The notes beneath the pieces were generated by a model that did not search any database, was not told the origin of the DNA, and saw only the letters and a program-made list of their open reading frames with translations. A program made the translations under genes and the position numbers. 64,000 nt of DNA from Planctomycetota bacterium (GTDB taxonomy: Bacteria; Planctomycetota; Planctomycetia; Pirellulales; Pirellulaceae): NCBI GenBank assembly GCA_963204915.1, contig CAUJHS010000117.1, positions 248,001 to 312,000 of the forward strand, given 5' to 3'. Positions 16,806 to 25,773 of this stretch are shown here, piece by piece. Every line of letters begins with the position of its first letter. The first letter of the stretch is position 1.

Positions 16806-19145
16806 TCAGCTTTGGTTCGGCGTGACGGTAATGTTGTCCAAATAAATCTCGGCGGTGGTGGCGTTGCCAAACAGGCCCGGCGCGCCGGCGGTCACGGGGG
16901 CGTCGTCGGTCGCTTCGATCGTCCACTGGGCCGGTTCGTCTTCACCTTTCGGCCAAACTTTGCCTTGCAACACGGCCTTGCCGCCTTCATTGGCCGCGCG
17001 GAACTTCATAACGTACCACGTGTTGGGCTTCCAGGCGAAAGGCATGGTTTGGGCCATGCGCAACTGACCGTTCGGCCCGCCTAATTGGGCGTCCCAGGTG
17101 CGAATTTGCAGTTGCTTGTATTCGCCCAGCAGCGAGAGCGTGTAGCCTTGGGCGATCACGCCAATGTCGGGCATTTTGTCGCCTCGGCCTTCGCCTTGCA
17201 CTTCGGCTTGCACCGTATAGTCGTGCAGGTCCGATTGCCCCATCGACGAGCGGCTGCGGGTTCCCTTGGGAATGGTGGTCACTTTGACCGCCACGGTCGA
17301 ACCGTCCTTCTGGCGCAGCACATGCCGATATCGGGCGCCCACCCAGGTGACGGGCAAGTCGGTCAGGCCTTCAAAGTCGAACTTCCAGGGCAAGGTGGGA
17401 ACGATGCGAATGCGCGATTCGCCCGAAACGTCGCCCACCGCCGCCGTGACGTACGCCGCTTGATGAGCCGCCTGATCGCCAGGTTGATACACGCCTTGGG
17501 CGTCCACCGAGCCGGGGCCTTTGACCGAGAACTTCACTTCCTCGGGCTTGGCGTCTCGCAGGAATTGACCGTTCGAATTGAACAGCCGCACGCGAAGATT
17601 TTTGGTTTCTTCCGGACGCATCAGCACTTCGCAAGGAACCACTTGCACTTGAGCCACTTGATCGTCTTGCGACGCGGGCGTTTCCTCCTCGGCGGGAGCC
17701 GGCTCGGCATAGCCGTGTTCTTTGCTTTCGTCCTCCAGACAGTAAACCGCGCCGGTGGTGACCATGTACACGCGACCGTTCACCGCGATGGGCGAGGCAT
17801 GGCATTCTTCTTCTCGACCGAAACGGCCTTTGCTCACAAACTCGATGCCTTGATCTTCATCGGGCTTGAGAATGGCCCAACGTCCGTTCGTCTCCATGGC
17901 GTAAATCTTACCGTCGGCATAGAGCAAACTGGAGCGCATGACGGTGCCGAGCGATTTGCGCGCGGCCAGCACTTCGCCGGTTTTGGCGTCCAGCACAAAT
18001 AGTTTGGCGCCGTCGTCCACGCAGTAGATTTTGCCATCGACCACCACCGGCGACGACTTGCCGATCATGATTTCCGGTTGCCGCCAGATTTCGCCGCTTT
18101 GCGTGACATTGCCGGTCTTCGTCGGATCAATCGCGGCGACCGCGCCCATGGCGGTGCCCGAAAGATTTTCTTCGCTTTGCCCCATGTACACGAGGCCTTG
18201 ATCGACCAGCGGCGAAACATTCACGCCGCGTAGCGACATGCCGTAACTCCACAAGGTTTTTCCGGTGCGGGGCTGCATGGCCCACACGTTACCGTCGCCC
18301 GCGCCGGCGATCAGCATTTTTTGGCCGTTGATGGTGGCCAGGGCCGGAGCGCTATACGTCGTGTCATCCGGTAGTTCGCGCGTGCCGTTGAACCAAATGA
18401 TCTCGCCTGTTTTCTTATCAAAGGCCACAAAGCGATGATTCGGCCGGGCGCGTTCGCCCCAGTTAATGATCACGCCGCTGACGATGACCAAATCTTCATG
18501 GATGACCGGAAAATTGGTGCGTCCGCCGTAGGTGGTTAACAGGCCGAAGAACTCGTGCATCGGCACATCCCACACGGTTTCGCCGGTTTTGCCGTCGATG
18601 CATTGGAAGTATCCCCCCACACTGAGGGCGTACACCAGATCGGTTTCCGGATCGCCCACCACCGACGACCAACCGACCCGTTCGGCCGGCACGTCGGACG
18701 ACCAGACGTTGAACCGATTTTCCCAAATGGTTTCGCCGGTGTCGGCGTTCAGGCAAACCACTTTTTCGCCTTCTTGCGCGGTGCCGGGGTCGGCGGGCGT
18801 AATGGTGTATAGTCGGCCATTTAACACAATGGGCGACGAGCGGCCTCCCACGTCATCACGCTTCCAGCGAACATTGCTGCCTTTGCCTCCCTTGGGATCG
18901 AAATCATCGGGCAAGCCGGTTTCGTACGAAGTCCCGTTGTAATGCGGACCTCGCCAGTAGGCCCAATTGCGTTGGCCGGTCTTTTCGTTCGAAGTTTCCC
19001 GAGCCGCCGACGCGGGCTTCGCGCCCCTGGCGCCAGCTTGGGAAACTTGATCCTTAGCGGCCGCATCGTCGGTTTGCGCTACTGCGCCGACCGACCAACC
19101 CACAGCCAGGAAGAATACGAAAAGAGCCGAAGCCATGCATTTCAT
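16806..19145 (-). CDS. Exported PQQ-type beta-propeller protein with C-terminal jelly-roll-like domain
   Basis: 779 residues. A signal peptide (MKCMASALFVFFLAVGWSVGAVAQ) is followed by a PQQ-like propeller at about residues 55-470 (NWAYWRGPHYNGTS, GETIWENRFNVW, GETVWDVPMHEF, GLVYMGQSEEN, GKIYCVDDGAKLFVLDAKTGE). From about 500 to the end there is an Ig-like segment and a concanavalin/LamG-type beta-sandwich (PWKFDFEGL, YTLSLLGEYKQLQIRTWD, EIYLDNITVTP). The combination suggests periplasmic binding or turnover of a carbohydrate-like ligand, which is inference. It is co-directional with the lipoprotein PQQ gene downstream. Confidence 0.85.
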   Translation of the reverse strand: MKCMASALFVFFLAVGWSVGAVAQTDDAAAKDQVSQAGARGAKPASAARETSNEKTGQRNWAYWRGPHYNGTSYETGLPDDFDPKGGKGSNVRWKRDDVGGRSSPIVLNGRLYTITPADPGTAQEGEKVVCLNADTGETIWENRFNVWSSDVPAERVGWSSVVGDPETDLVYALSVGGYFQCIDGKTGETVWDVPMHEFFGLLTTYGGRTNFPVIHEDLVIVSGVIINWGERARPNHRFVAFDKKTGEIIWFNGTRELPDDTTYSAPALATINGQKMLIAGAGDGNVWAMQPRTGKTLWSYGMSLRGVNVSPLVDQGLVYMGQSEENLSGTAMGAVAAIDPTKTGNVTQSGEIWRQPEIMIGKSSPVVVDGKIYCVDDGAKLFVLDAKTGEVLAARKSLGTVMRSSLLYADGKIYAMETNGRWAILKPDEDQGIEFVSKGRFGREEECHASPIAVNGRVYMVTTGAVYCLEDESKEHGYAEPAPAEEETPASQDDQVAQVQVVPCEVLMRPEETKNLRVRLFNSNGQFLRDAKPEEVKFSVKGPGSVDAQGVYQPGDQAAHQAAYVTAAVGDVSGESRIRIVPTLPWKFDFEGLTDLPVTWVGARYRHVLRQKDGSTVAVKVTTIPKGTRSRSSMGQSDLHDYTVQAEVQGEGRGDKMPDIGVIAQGYTLSLLGEYKQLQIRTWDAQLGGPNGQLRMAQTMPFAWKPNTWYVMKFRAANEGGKAVLQGKVWPKGEDEPAQWTIEATDDAPVTAGAPGLFGNATTAEIYLDNITVTPNQS

Positions 19146-19487
19146 AAGATGTGCCGAAAGGTGGGAAGGATGCGAATTCTTCAGGCAGGACAGCTATTCA
19201 GGATAAGCGGCCGCACAGCCAGGGGCAAGCCGATGCAAGCGTTGCCCCCGCGCGGCTTACGAAAACTAAAGGAGTTTGGGGCGGGGTGCTCGTCCCACCG
19301 GTTGATGCTCCACGCGTCGCCCGCGTGAAACCGCCACATGGGTGTTGTGCGCGGCGGCTGACTCGATGGCGTCAAAAAGCCAGGTGTTCACGCGGAATTT
19401 GACGCTCGCGCCGAGGCGCATACCCTGTTGTACGTGCGTTCTCTTCCGGGAGTTTTCCCTTTGCGGGAAAGCGGCGGAAAAAATCCC
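19146..19487. other. Gene-free stretch between PQQ and cupin genes
   Basis: 342 nt with no convincing coding potential on either strand. The only structure I can see is a 6-bp hairpin TTTCCC-GGGAAA at 19454-19470, downstream of the cupin stop on the minus strand, without a good U-run. The 19.15 kb end must contain the promoter of the PQQ gene, but no consensus boxes are clear. Confidence 0.4.
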
Positions 19488-19892
19488 TCAATCAAACCAT
19501 TCGTCGTGCGGGTCGAATTTGGGCAACACCACGATCAACACTTTCATTTTGCCGATCGCCCGATGTCGCACGCCGGGACGAATCAGCACGCACATGCCAG
19601 GGCGCACGTCGATTACTTCGTCGTCCAACTGCATTTGCGCGCCGGGCTCGCACTCCAAAAAGTAGTACGTTTCGGTCAAAGTGCGGTGGTAATGGGTGCG
19701 GGCGTCGGTGGCGATTTCCGTCACGTGAATCGTGCCGGGGAAATCTTCCACGTCGGCAAAGGCTCGACGCGCCTGTCCGCACGGACAGCGCACCGGTTCA
19801 ATTGCGGCGAAGTCGGCCAGTTCGTAACGTCGGGCGGGAGCAGCAGATGAGTGAATTGGAAGGTCTCCTTGCGTCGGCGGCGTGGCCTTCAT
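19488..19892 (-). CDS. Cupin-domain protein
   Basis: 134-residue single-domain cupin. Motif 1 is seen as THYHRTLTETYYFLECEPG (two His and a Glu as metal ligands) and motif 2 as RPGVRHRAIG (third His). Such proteins often bind a metal and act as isomerases, dioxygenases or sensors; the reaction cannot be inferred. A minus-strand TTGAAT-16-TATAAT promoter candidate lies about 150 nt upstream. Confidence 0.88.
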   Translation of the reverse strand: MKATPPTQGDLPIHSSAAPARRYELADFAAIEPVRCPCGQARRAFADVEDFPGTIHVTEIATDARTHYHRTLTETYYFLECEPGAQMQLDDEVIDVRPGMCVLIRPGVRHRAIGKMKVLIVVLPKFDPHDEWFD

Positions 19893-20048
19893 TGTAAAAC
19901 GCCCAGCGCCGCAGAACTACCAGGCCGTGGGAACGACCAGCGGCATGGCGGACGGAAGGTTTTCTGGCAGGGGGCGCCGGCGTCGGCAACGCGTCCCACG
20001 CCGCGAATGCGCGCACGAACCATGCGCCCCGTTTTGGTTGCTCAATTA

Positions 20049-20076
20049 ATTATACCGAAGAAATGTTCAAATTCAA
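20049..20076 (-). promoter_or_regulatory. Candidate sigma70-type promoter for cupin gene
   Basis: On the minus strand TTGAAT (20076-20071) and TATAAT (20054-20049) are separated by 16 nt in an AT-rich island of an otherwise GC-rich region. It lies in the 437-nt gap 19893-20329, which has no gene-like ORF; nearby GAACATT/AATGTTC inverted repeats could be an operator. Confidence 0.4.
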
Positions 20077-20329
20077 TAATTCGCAATGAAGTGCGAACAT
20101 TCCGTACGAGAGTTTCGTCAATATCTTGTTTTCGCATTGTGCGGCAAGTCGAATCCCGCGCGTCACTTACGGCGGTCGCCGGTTTGACCGGTTCGACGTA
20201 AGTTTTTCAGGAATCTTGTCGGTGCGCCGCACGCCGGAGCGCTTCTTGTGAAAGAAATCACGAACTACGTCCACGCCGCGCCGTGGTACACTACGGTCCG
20301 AATGTTGAATGCACATAAGGGAGACCGTC

Positions 20330-21469
20330 ATGCGTTGGAACGAGTTCCGGCAGTCGATGCCCGTGGCGAAAAAGTGGGCGTATTTCGATCACGCGGCCGT
20401 TGCGCCCCTTCCCGCCCCCGCGGTCGAGGCCGTGACCGCGTGGGCCCGGCAAGCTGCGGAAGAAGGCGATACGGTGTGGCCGCAATGGGCCGCGCGGACG
20501 GAAGAAGTCCGCCGCACTGCCGCCCAATTGATCAACGCCGAGCCGAGCGAGATCGCCCTCGTGCCCAACACGACCGCAGGCGTGAACCTCGTGGCGGAAG
20601 GTTTCCCTTGGCAAGCTGGCGATAATGTCGTCACACTCGACAATGAATTTCCTACGAATCAGTATCCGTGGATGAATCTGGCCCGGCGGGGCGTCGAAAC
20701 GCGGCGCGTGCCGGCGCCGGAGGGCCGCGTCGATCTGAACCGCGTGGCCGAAGCGTGCGACGCGCGAACGCGCATCGTTTCGCTCAGTTGGGTCGGCTTC
20801 GCCAGCGGTTGGCGCCTCGACGTTGCTCAAGCGGCCCAAACGGCGCACGACCGCGGCGCCTTATTCTTCCTGGACGCCATTCAAGGGATGGGCGTTTTTC
20901 CGCTGAATGTGAAAACTTCGGGCGTCGATTTTCTCGCCGCGGACGGTCACAAGTGGATGCTCGGCCCGGAAGGCGCCGGCGTGTTCTTTTGTCGGCAGGA
21001 ACATCTCGATCGGTTGCAGCCGCTGGGCGTGGGGTGGCACAGCGTGCGGCGTTCGTCGGATTATTCACGCATCGAACTGGACCTGCGACCCGAAGCGGCC
21101 CGCTACGAGGGCGGCTCGCAGAATATGGTTGGCATGATTGGACTTGGCGCGAGTTTAGACCTGTTAATTCACCATGGCGCCGGTCCCGATCGTTCGTCGG
21201 TGGCCGACCGCGTGCTGGAAATCTCCAACTACGCTTGCCGGCGGTTGGAAGAGGCGGGCGCCACGGTGGTCAGTTGTCGCGAGCCGCCACACGCCAGCGG
21301 CATTGTCGCCTTTCAAACACCGGGGCGCGATCTTAAGCTGGAGCGGCAACGGCTTTTAGCGTCGGGCGTGGTGATTAGTTTTCGCGGCGGCAATTTACGC
21401 ATCAGCCCCCATGCGTACAACGACGAAGAAGACATCGAGCGATTGATTGCCGCGCTCGCCTCGACCTGA
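20330..21469 (+). CDS. Class V aminotransferase-fold PLP enzyme (cysteine desulfurase-like)
   Basis: The start ATG at 20330 (MRWNEF) follows AAGGGAGA at good spacing; an ATG at 20309 is upstream of that site. 379 residues of fold-type I PLP enzyme: YFDHAAVAPLP at the N-terminus, LVPNTTAGVNLVA (phosphate-binding region), SLSWVGFASGWRLD, FFLDAIQGMGVFPL (PLP-ring Asp) and ADGHKWMLGPEGAG with the Schiff-base Lys. There is no obvious catalytic-loop Cys of SufS/IscS. Family members include selenocysteine lyases, isopenicillin-N epimerase-like and kynureninase-like enzymes, so the substrate is unknown. Confidence 0.88.
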   Translation: MRWNEFRQSMPVAKKWAYFDHAAVAPLPAPAVEAVTAWARQAAEEGDTVWPQWAARTEEVRRTAAQLINAEPSEIALVPNTTAGVNLVAEGFPWQAGDNVVTLDNEFPTNQYPWMNLARRGVETRRVPAPEGRVDLNRVAEACDARTRIVSLSWVGFASGWRLDVAQAAQTAHDRGALFFLDAIQGMGVFPLNVKTSGVDFLAADGHKWMLGPEGAGVFFCRQEHLDRLQPLGVGWHSVRRSSDYSRIELDLRPEAARYEGGSQNMVGMIGLGASLDLLIHHGAGPDRSSVADRVLEISNYACRRLEEAGATVVSCREPPHASGIVAFQTPGRDLKLERQRLLASGVVISFRGGNLRISPHAYNDEEDIERLIAALAST

Positions 21470-21548
21470 ACCGCTTCCCGCGGTGTTGCATGTCCCGTGG
21501 GCTATTTCCCAGGAACTGGCGCCTTTCGCACGCTCGGACGACGTTGGC

Positions 21549-22130
21549 ATGTCTAACCCTTATGAAGCTCCGACAACTTCCACGCCGCGCCGCAAAGAGC
21601 CGGGGCCGCTTCCACCGCCACAGGCTCCCGGTTTGGCGGGGCACATCCGGATTGTGGCGGTGTTGATGATCATTCAAGGTTTTCTCGAGTTAGCCATTGG
21701 CGGCATGTTGACCATCATGGCGTTTGTGTTTCCAAGCGTGCTGGCCGCCGCCATTGCCGCCGATCCGCAAGTGCAAAAACAGGGAGCGCCCAATGCCGAA
21801 GAGGCTGCGTGGGTCGTGATGATCGTCTATTTGGTCATGGGATTGGGGGGAGTGATTCCGGGTTTGCTCCACGTGGCGGCCGGCTTTCGCAACGCGTTTT
21901 ACAAAGCCCGCACCCTGGGACTGGCGGCGCTCAGTTTCGGATTGGCCACGTTGCCGCTGGTGGTCTGCTTGCCCACAGCCCTGATTCTGGCCATCTACGG
22001 GATCGTGGTGTACCTGAACCCGGCCAGCGTGAAAGCCTTCGAGATGGGCGAAGACGGCTACTCCGGCGAAGCGATTTACGTCACCTTTTTCGCCCCTCGC
22101 CCCCAACCCACGTCAGAACCCCGCCTTTGA
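21549..22130 (+). CDS. Membrane protein with N-terminal NPYEAP motif
   Basis: The start at 21549 gives MSNPYEAPTT, an N-terminal motif found repeatedly at the start of unrelated planctomycete membrane proteins (own recollection). A Pro-rich cytoplasmic tail leads into about four transmembrane segments (IRIVAVLMIIQGFLELAIGG; VVMIVYLVMGLGGVIPGLLH; LGLAALSFGLATLPLVV; LPTALILAIYGIVVYL). The longer ORF reaching 21447 has no good start. Function unknown. Confidence 0.8.
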   Translation: MSNPYEAPTTSTPRRKEPGPLPPPQAPGLAGHIRIVAVLMIIQGFLELAIGGMLTIMAFVFPSVLAAAIAADPQVQKQGAPNAEEAAWVVMIVYLVMGLGGVIPGLLHVAAGFRNAFYKARTLGLAALSFGLATLPLVVCLPTALILAIYGIVVYLNPASVKAFEMGEDGYSGEAIYVTFFAPRPQPTSEPRL

Positions 22131-22375
22131 GACCCCGCCTTTAAGCGGTCTTCGCGGGAGCCCGCCTTCAGGCAGTCTTTGGTCATCTTCGTTGAACCGC
22201 TTCCCCACGGGAAGCGCGTGGCGTGAAACGAGTTTGAACTGGACTTCCCGCGCGCTGGCCATGATGGGGCGGTTAATCAGCCGGGCTGGTTGACGGGGCA
22301 ACGGAGCGAGGCGATGGCGTCGAACATCGCCGGATACGTTGCTCCGCTTTGCCTTGTCGCTGTGATTCTCGACTC

Positions 22376-22885
22376 CTACGCCCCGGGCGTATCCACCAGG
22401 CGGTTGAATGTTACTTGTTGGTCTCCGGCGCCGGGCACCGAGCCGGTGGCGGTGAAGCGGTTGTCGTCGACAAACTGAATGTTCACGCGATTCGTTTTGC
22501 CGTCCGAGGTGGTCACCAGCACCGTCAATTGGTTGTCGCCCGCCACTTCCACCTTCCACGTGCCCGATTCGACCTTCTCTTGGTTTTGGCCCATCACGTT
22601 CATCGAAACCTTGGAGTGCACCGTGTGATCGGGGCGGAAGTCCATTTCGACGCTCAGGCTTTGCAACATCGACTCCATCATGCCGGCAAAGGCCTGGGCC
22701 ATAGCGGCGGCCATTTCGTTCCCGGCGGTTTGCTCTTTGATTTTCTCGTCAGCGATTTTTTTCAGGTCGAGGCCTTGCGTATCGACCTGCCACCGGCCGA
22801 TCAGCTTCGACTCCAGCGAGGGGGCGCACCCCGCCAACGACGCCAAACACAACGCCACGCAACCCAACATCAAACCGCGGTACAT
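22376..22885 (-). CDS. Lipoprotein, hypothetical
   Basis: The ATG at 22885 is preceded by AGGGAGAGG at ideal spacing. The protein has about 169 residues with a lipobox (LAGC, Cys20), then a small beta-rich domain with GRWQVDTQGL, DFRPDHTVHSKVSMN, GTWKVEVAGDNQLTVLVTT and DDNRFTATGSVPG. The pattern of repeated beta-hairpins starting at a GRW motif resembles lipocalin-like or DUF-type domains that test for a residual ligand; I cannot name it. It is convergent with the NPYEAP membrane gene (245 nt apart). Confidence 0.75.
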   Translation of the reverse strand: MYRGLMLGCVALCLASLAGCAPSLESKLIGRWQVDTQGLDLKKIADEKIKEQTAGNEMAAAMAQAFAGMMESMLQSLSVEMDFRPDHTVHSKVSMNVMGQNQEKVESGTWKVEVAGDNQLTVLVTTSDGKTNRVNIQFVDDNRFTATGSVPGAGDQQVTFNRLVDTPGA

Positions 22886-23108
22886 AAACCTCTCCCTAGA
22901 ATTTAAGTTCCAAACCAAGAGCCCTACACGTTACCCCGCAACCGCCCTCAGGGCAATCCGAACCGCGCCGGGGGGCGCCGCAATTCTCAAGATTGCATTG
23001 CCAGGCAGCGCAATCGAGTTAGTCATGGGAAACGAGGGGTGGTAAACGAGACACGACCGCCGGTTGGTTTTCGACTCGACGAGCCGCCATTAAAATGAAG
23101 AGATTGCA

Positions 23109-23621
23109 ATGGCATGTAATCGACGAAAGGCTCATCGGCTCCTGCCCCCTTCGTACATGATGTCGGGTCTTGACGCCCTCAACGTGCTGCTTGCCGAGAT
23201 CGCAACGGCGAACGACGGTGCGAATCATGGATCGGACTACGTGTTGGACACGCTTCCGACGGCCGGTTCGCTGAAACTCGCTCTCGATGCGTACTTTGCC
23301 GCCATGAGAACTTCCCTCTCGCCGCCTCAACCGGCCGAACAATGGAATATCCGCGTGACCGAATGGACCGACGCCCAAGCAAGGCTTCGCGCCGCCGCCC
23401 AGCACTGGTTTTACGAACAGGAGTTCTCGCCAATCGTTCATGAGAAAACCGCAGAACAAACCTTGACTGCGTTTATGACTCGCCTGGAATCCATCGTGGG
23501 CGAATCCCGAGTCTTCGAGGTGAATGTCGATCCCCCGATGTGGTATGAGTGCGCCTGGCAAGACTTTGCGTTCGATCGTGGTGCAAATCGCTGGCTGCTG
23601 CACTTTGGTTTTTCTGACTAA
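23109..23621 (+). CDS. Hypothetical protein (about 170 aa)
   Basis: Soluble protein with no recognised family. Helical first half (LDALNVLLAEIATANDG; LKLALDAYFAAMRTSL; WTDAQARLRAAAQHWFYEQEF) and a beta-containing C-terminus (FEVNVDPPMWYECAWQDFAFD; RWLLHFGFSD). The Trp-rich ending and size recall polymorphic-toxin immunity proteins, but there is no toxin next to it, so this is speculative. GAAGAGA lies upstream of the ATG; an internal ATG at 23157 is an alternative start. Confidence 0.55.
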   Translation: MACNRRKAHRLLPPSYMMSGLDALNVLLAEIATANDGANHGSDYVLDTLPTAGSLKLALDAYFAAMRTSLSPPQPAEQWNIRVTEWTDAQARLRAAAQHWFYEQEFSPIVHEKTAEQTLTAFMTRLESIVGESRVFEVNVDPPMWYECAWQDFAFDRGANRWLLHFGFSD

Positions 23622-23715
23622 CCAAGCTCTAACGCGCCCGAGCATCGGCCGTACTGGCTGGCCGCCTTGCGATTGATGAGAGCCATGGCGCAAATGGCGA
23701 CCTTTGTTGCGTATT

Positions 23716-23809
23716 TCATCGAGGTGTGATGACTTCTTCCGTGTGGTCCACTTGCGTAGCGATGGCGCCACATTGGGGGCGTCACACCTGCGTGAAACGC
23801 GCTCTAACT
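23716..23809. repeat. Dispersed palindromic element, copy 2 (94 nt)
   Basis: Shares TCATCGAGGTGTGATGACTTCTTC and the right part (CACATTGGGGGCGTC-CACCTGCGTGAAACGC-CTCTAACT) with 10877-10995. In the right outer arm G is replaced by A, turning a G-U wobble into an A-U pair, so the outer stem is conserved by covariation. The central hairpin is shorter and different, but keeps TGTGG/CCACA at its base. It lies about 95 nt after the hypothetical gene in the gap 23622-23919; nothing else is visible there. Confidence 0.8.
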
Positions 23810-23919
23810 GCTTCGGCCTCCGTTCATCTCCGCGGTGGATCAGGCATGACTCGCTGGTGCGTCACTAAGTCGGATGAATTGGAAGTTGAGGCTGAAGAGT
23901 TCATTTTGCCACGCGGCGT

Positions 23920-25626
23920 TTAGTCTCCTGGTGAGAGCCGTTCAGCCGTTTCAAAGCTTTGCTGGGCTTCGGCTTGATGGCCGGCAAGGCGCAGCGCGCG
24001 GCCTAGATTGTAGTGGTACGCGGCCGCGTTGCTCCGCAGGCGAATGGCGGTGCGCAGGTGCGCGATCGCTTCTTCGGTTTCGCCTTGATCGCATAACAGC
24101 GCGCCAAGGTTGTTGTACGCGTCGGAATAGGTGGGATCGGTTTGAATGGCGGCGCGCAAGTGCTCGATGGCGGCGCCGGGCATTTCTAAATGACCGTACA
24201 CGACTCCCAAGTTGTTGCGCGTGACGGCGTCATGCGGCGACAGTCGAGAACTGTGCTGAAGCGCGTCGAGCGCTTCGGCATAGCGTTCTTGTTCGATGTA
24301 ATACATGCCGAGATTCGTGTACGCGATTTCGGCGTGAGGATTCTTGCGAATCGTATCGGTCCACAGCGCTTCGCGGTCGGCGTAGATCCAGCACTGGCTC
24401 CAAGTCATCACGCTTAGCACGACCACGACCGTCGCCGCCAGCGGAGCGCTCCAGCGCTCCAGGCGATAGCGCGCGGCCGCACGCAACCACCCGGCCACGA
24501 ACAACGAGAGCATGCCCACGCTGGCGAGGTATTGAAAGTGGTCGGCCACGAACGAGTAGCGATGCGGCAAGACGTTGAAAAACCCCAGCGCGGGAAAGAG
24601 CGACCCGCCAAAAAATAACACGCCGACGAGCGGCCCACGGCCGATCCGCGCGCGATACGTCCATAAGCCCCCAACGAGCGCCAGCGCCGCAATCAGGTAG
24701 AGCAGCCATGCCGGGTCGGAGGTGGAAACCTGCCAGCGAGGGTAGATGAACGTCAGTTTCCAGGGATACGCCAACTTGCCCGCGTAGAACCAACAAGCGC
24801 GCGCGGCGATTAGGGAACGCTCCAGAAGCGACAAGCTCCACTCGGCGCCCACGGCGCCCACGTGATGCTTCTCAAGCCAGGCCGTGTACAGCCCCATCGG
24901 AATGGCGATCAAGAACATCGGCGCCACGGCGATCGCATCGTGGCGATCGATCCGGCCACGCTTCCACCAACTCACCAACAAGATCGCCGCCGGGAGAGTC
25001 GCCGTGACGGTTTTACTGAGCAGCGCCGCTAGAAACGACAGAAGCGCCAAGACATAAAACCACGGGCGACGTGGTCGCGACGCATCAAAATCCGACGTGT
25101 ACTGAAGAAAGCACAACGCAGCGAGGAAGTAAAAGAAGCCGGATAAAACATTCTTCCGTTCCGTGATCCAGGCGACCGACTCCACGTGAACCGGATGCAC
25201 CGCAAACACAAGCGCCACGAACCACGCCCCCGGAACCGCGAGCTTGCGCAGCACAACCCACAACAATATGGCGTTGGCCGTATGCAGGCCGATGTTGGTG
25301 AGGTGAAACGTGTGTGGGGCTAACCCGAAAAGCTGATACTCCAGCCAGTACGTGGTATGGACGAGCGGATAATACTGGGGCGACGACCGCGGCCGCAGCC
25401 AGATGTCGCGCAGCCCGGAGAAGTCGCGAAGCATCGCGTTGTTCTCCACGTAGTCGTCATCGTCCCAGATGAAGCGCCCCGGAATCGCGGGCGTGTACGC
25501 CGCCAACGTCAAAGCGCACAACAAGACTCCGCGGCTAATCCAGGCCCCACGGCCAACTCCCCAGGGCGCGCCGCGAGCCGGTTTCACGGGTTCCGCAGGA
25601 ACGAGTTTTCTACGTGCTTTCGCCAC
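23920..25626 (-). CDS. Multi-pass membrane protein with C-terminal TPRs (TMTC/O-mannosyltransferase-like)
   Basis: 568 residues, GTG start. The N-terminal part has about ten hydrophobic segments with the hallmark aspartates after TM1 (PGRFIWDDDDYV) and HPVHVESVAWITERKNVLSGFFYF, seen in TMTC-type and PMT-related C-type glycosyltransferases. Residues about 430-568 are three TPR units (AEIAYTNLGMYYIEQERYAEALDALQ; VTRNNLGVVYGHLEMPGAAIEHL; SDAYNNLGALLCDQGETEEAIAHL). The family uses dolichol-type or polyprenyl sugar donors; a role in envelope glycosylation is inferred. Paralogs are common in planctomycetes. Confidence 0.85.
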   Translation of the reverse strand: MAKARRKLVPAEPVKPARGAPWGVGRGAWISRGVLLCALTLAAYTPAIPGRFIWDDDDYVENNAMLRDFSGLRDIWLRPRSSPQYYPLVHTTYWLEYQLFGLAPHTFHLTNIGLHTANAILLWVVLRKLAVPGAWFVALVFAVHPVHVESVAWITERKNVLSGFFYFLAALCFLQYTSDFDASRPRRPWFYVLALLSFLAALLSKTVTATLPAAILLVSWWKRGRIDRHDAIAVAPMFLIAIPMGLYTAWLEKHHVGAVGAEWSLSLLERSLIAARACWFYAGKLAYPWKLTFIYPRWQVSTSDPAWLLYLIAALALVGGLWTYRARIGRGPLVGVLFFGGSLFPALGFFNVLPHRYSFVADHFQYLASVGMLSLFVAGWLRAAARYRLERWSAPLAATVVVVLSVMTWSQCWIYADREALWTDTIRKNPHAEIAYTNLGMYYIEQERYAEALDALQHSSRLSPHDAVTRNNLGVVYGHLEMPGAAIEHLRAAIQTDPTYSDAYNNLGALLCDQGETEEAIAHLRTAIRLRSNAAAYHYNLGRALRLAGHQAEAQQSFETAERLSPGD

Positions 25627-25773
25627 GAGGGCAGCCCTTGTCTGGAAGTTGCTCCAGTGTGCATCAACCGCCTGATCGCCGCAACTTGACTGCCGCCCGC
25701 GATGACGCTTGCTACAATCGTTCGATGCCTTGATGCTTTACGTTCACTTCGTTGCCGAACACGGAGCGATTCG

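Noticed and set aside
15768-17084. Plus-strand ORF of 438 codons over both PQQ genes
   Set aside because: Phe/Gly/Arg-biased, no domain, lies opposite two well-defined propeller proteins.
20140-20200. tRNA-like fragment (AGTCGAATCCCGCG)
   Set aside because: Cannot form an acceptor stem or a proper T-arm; no anticodon arm.
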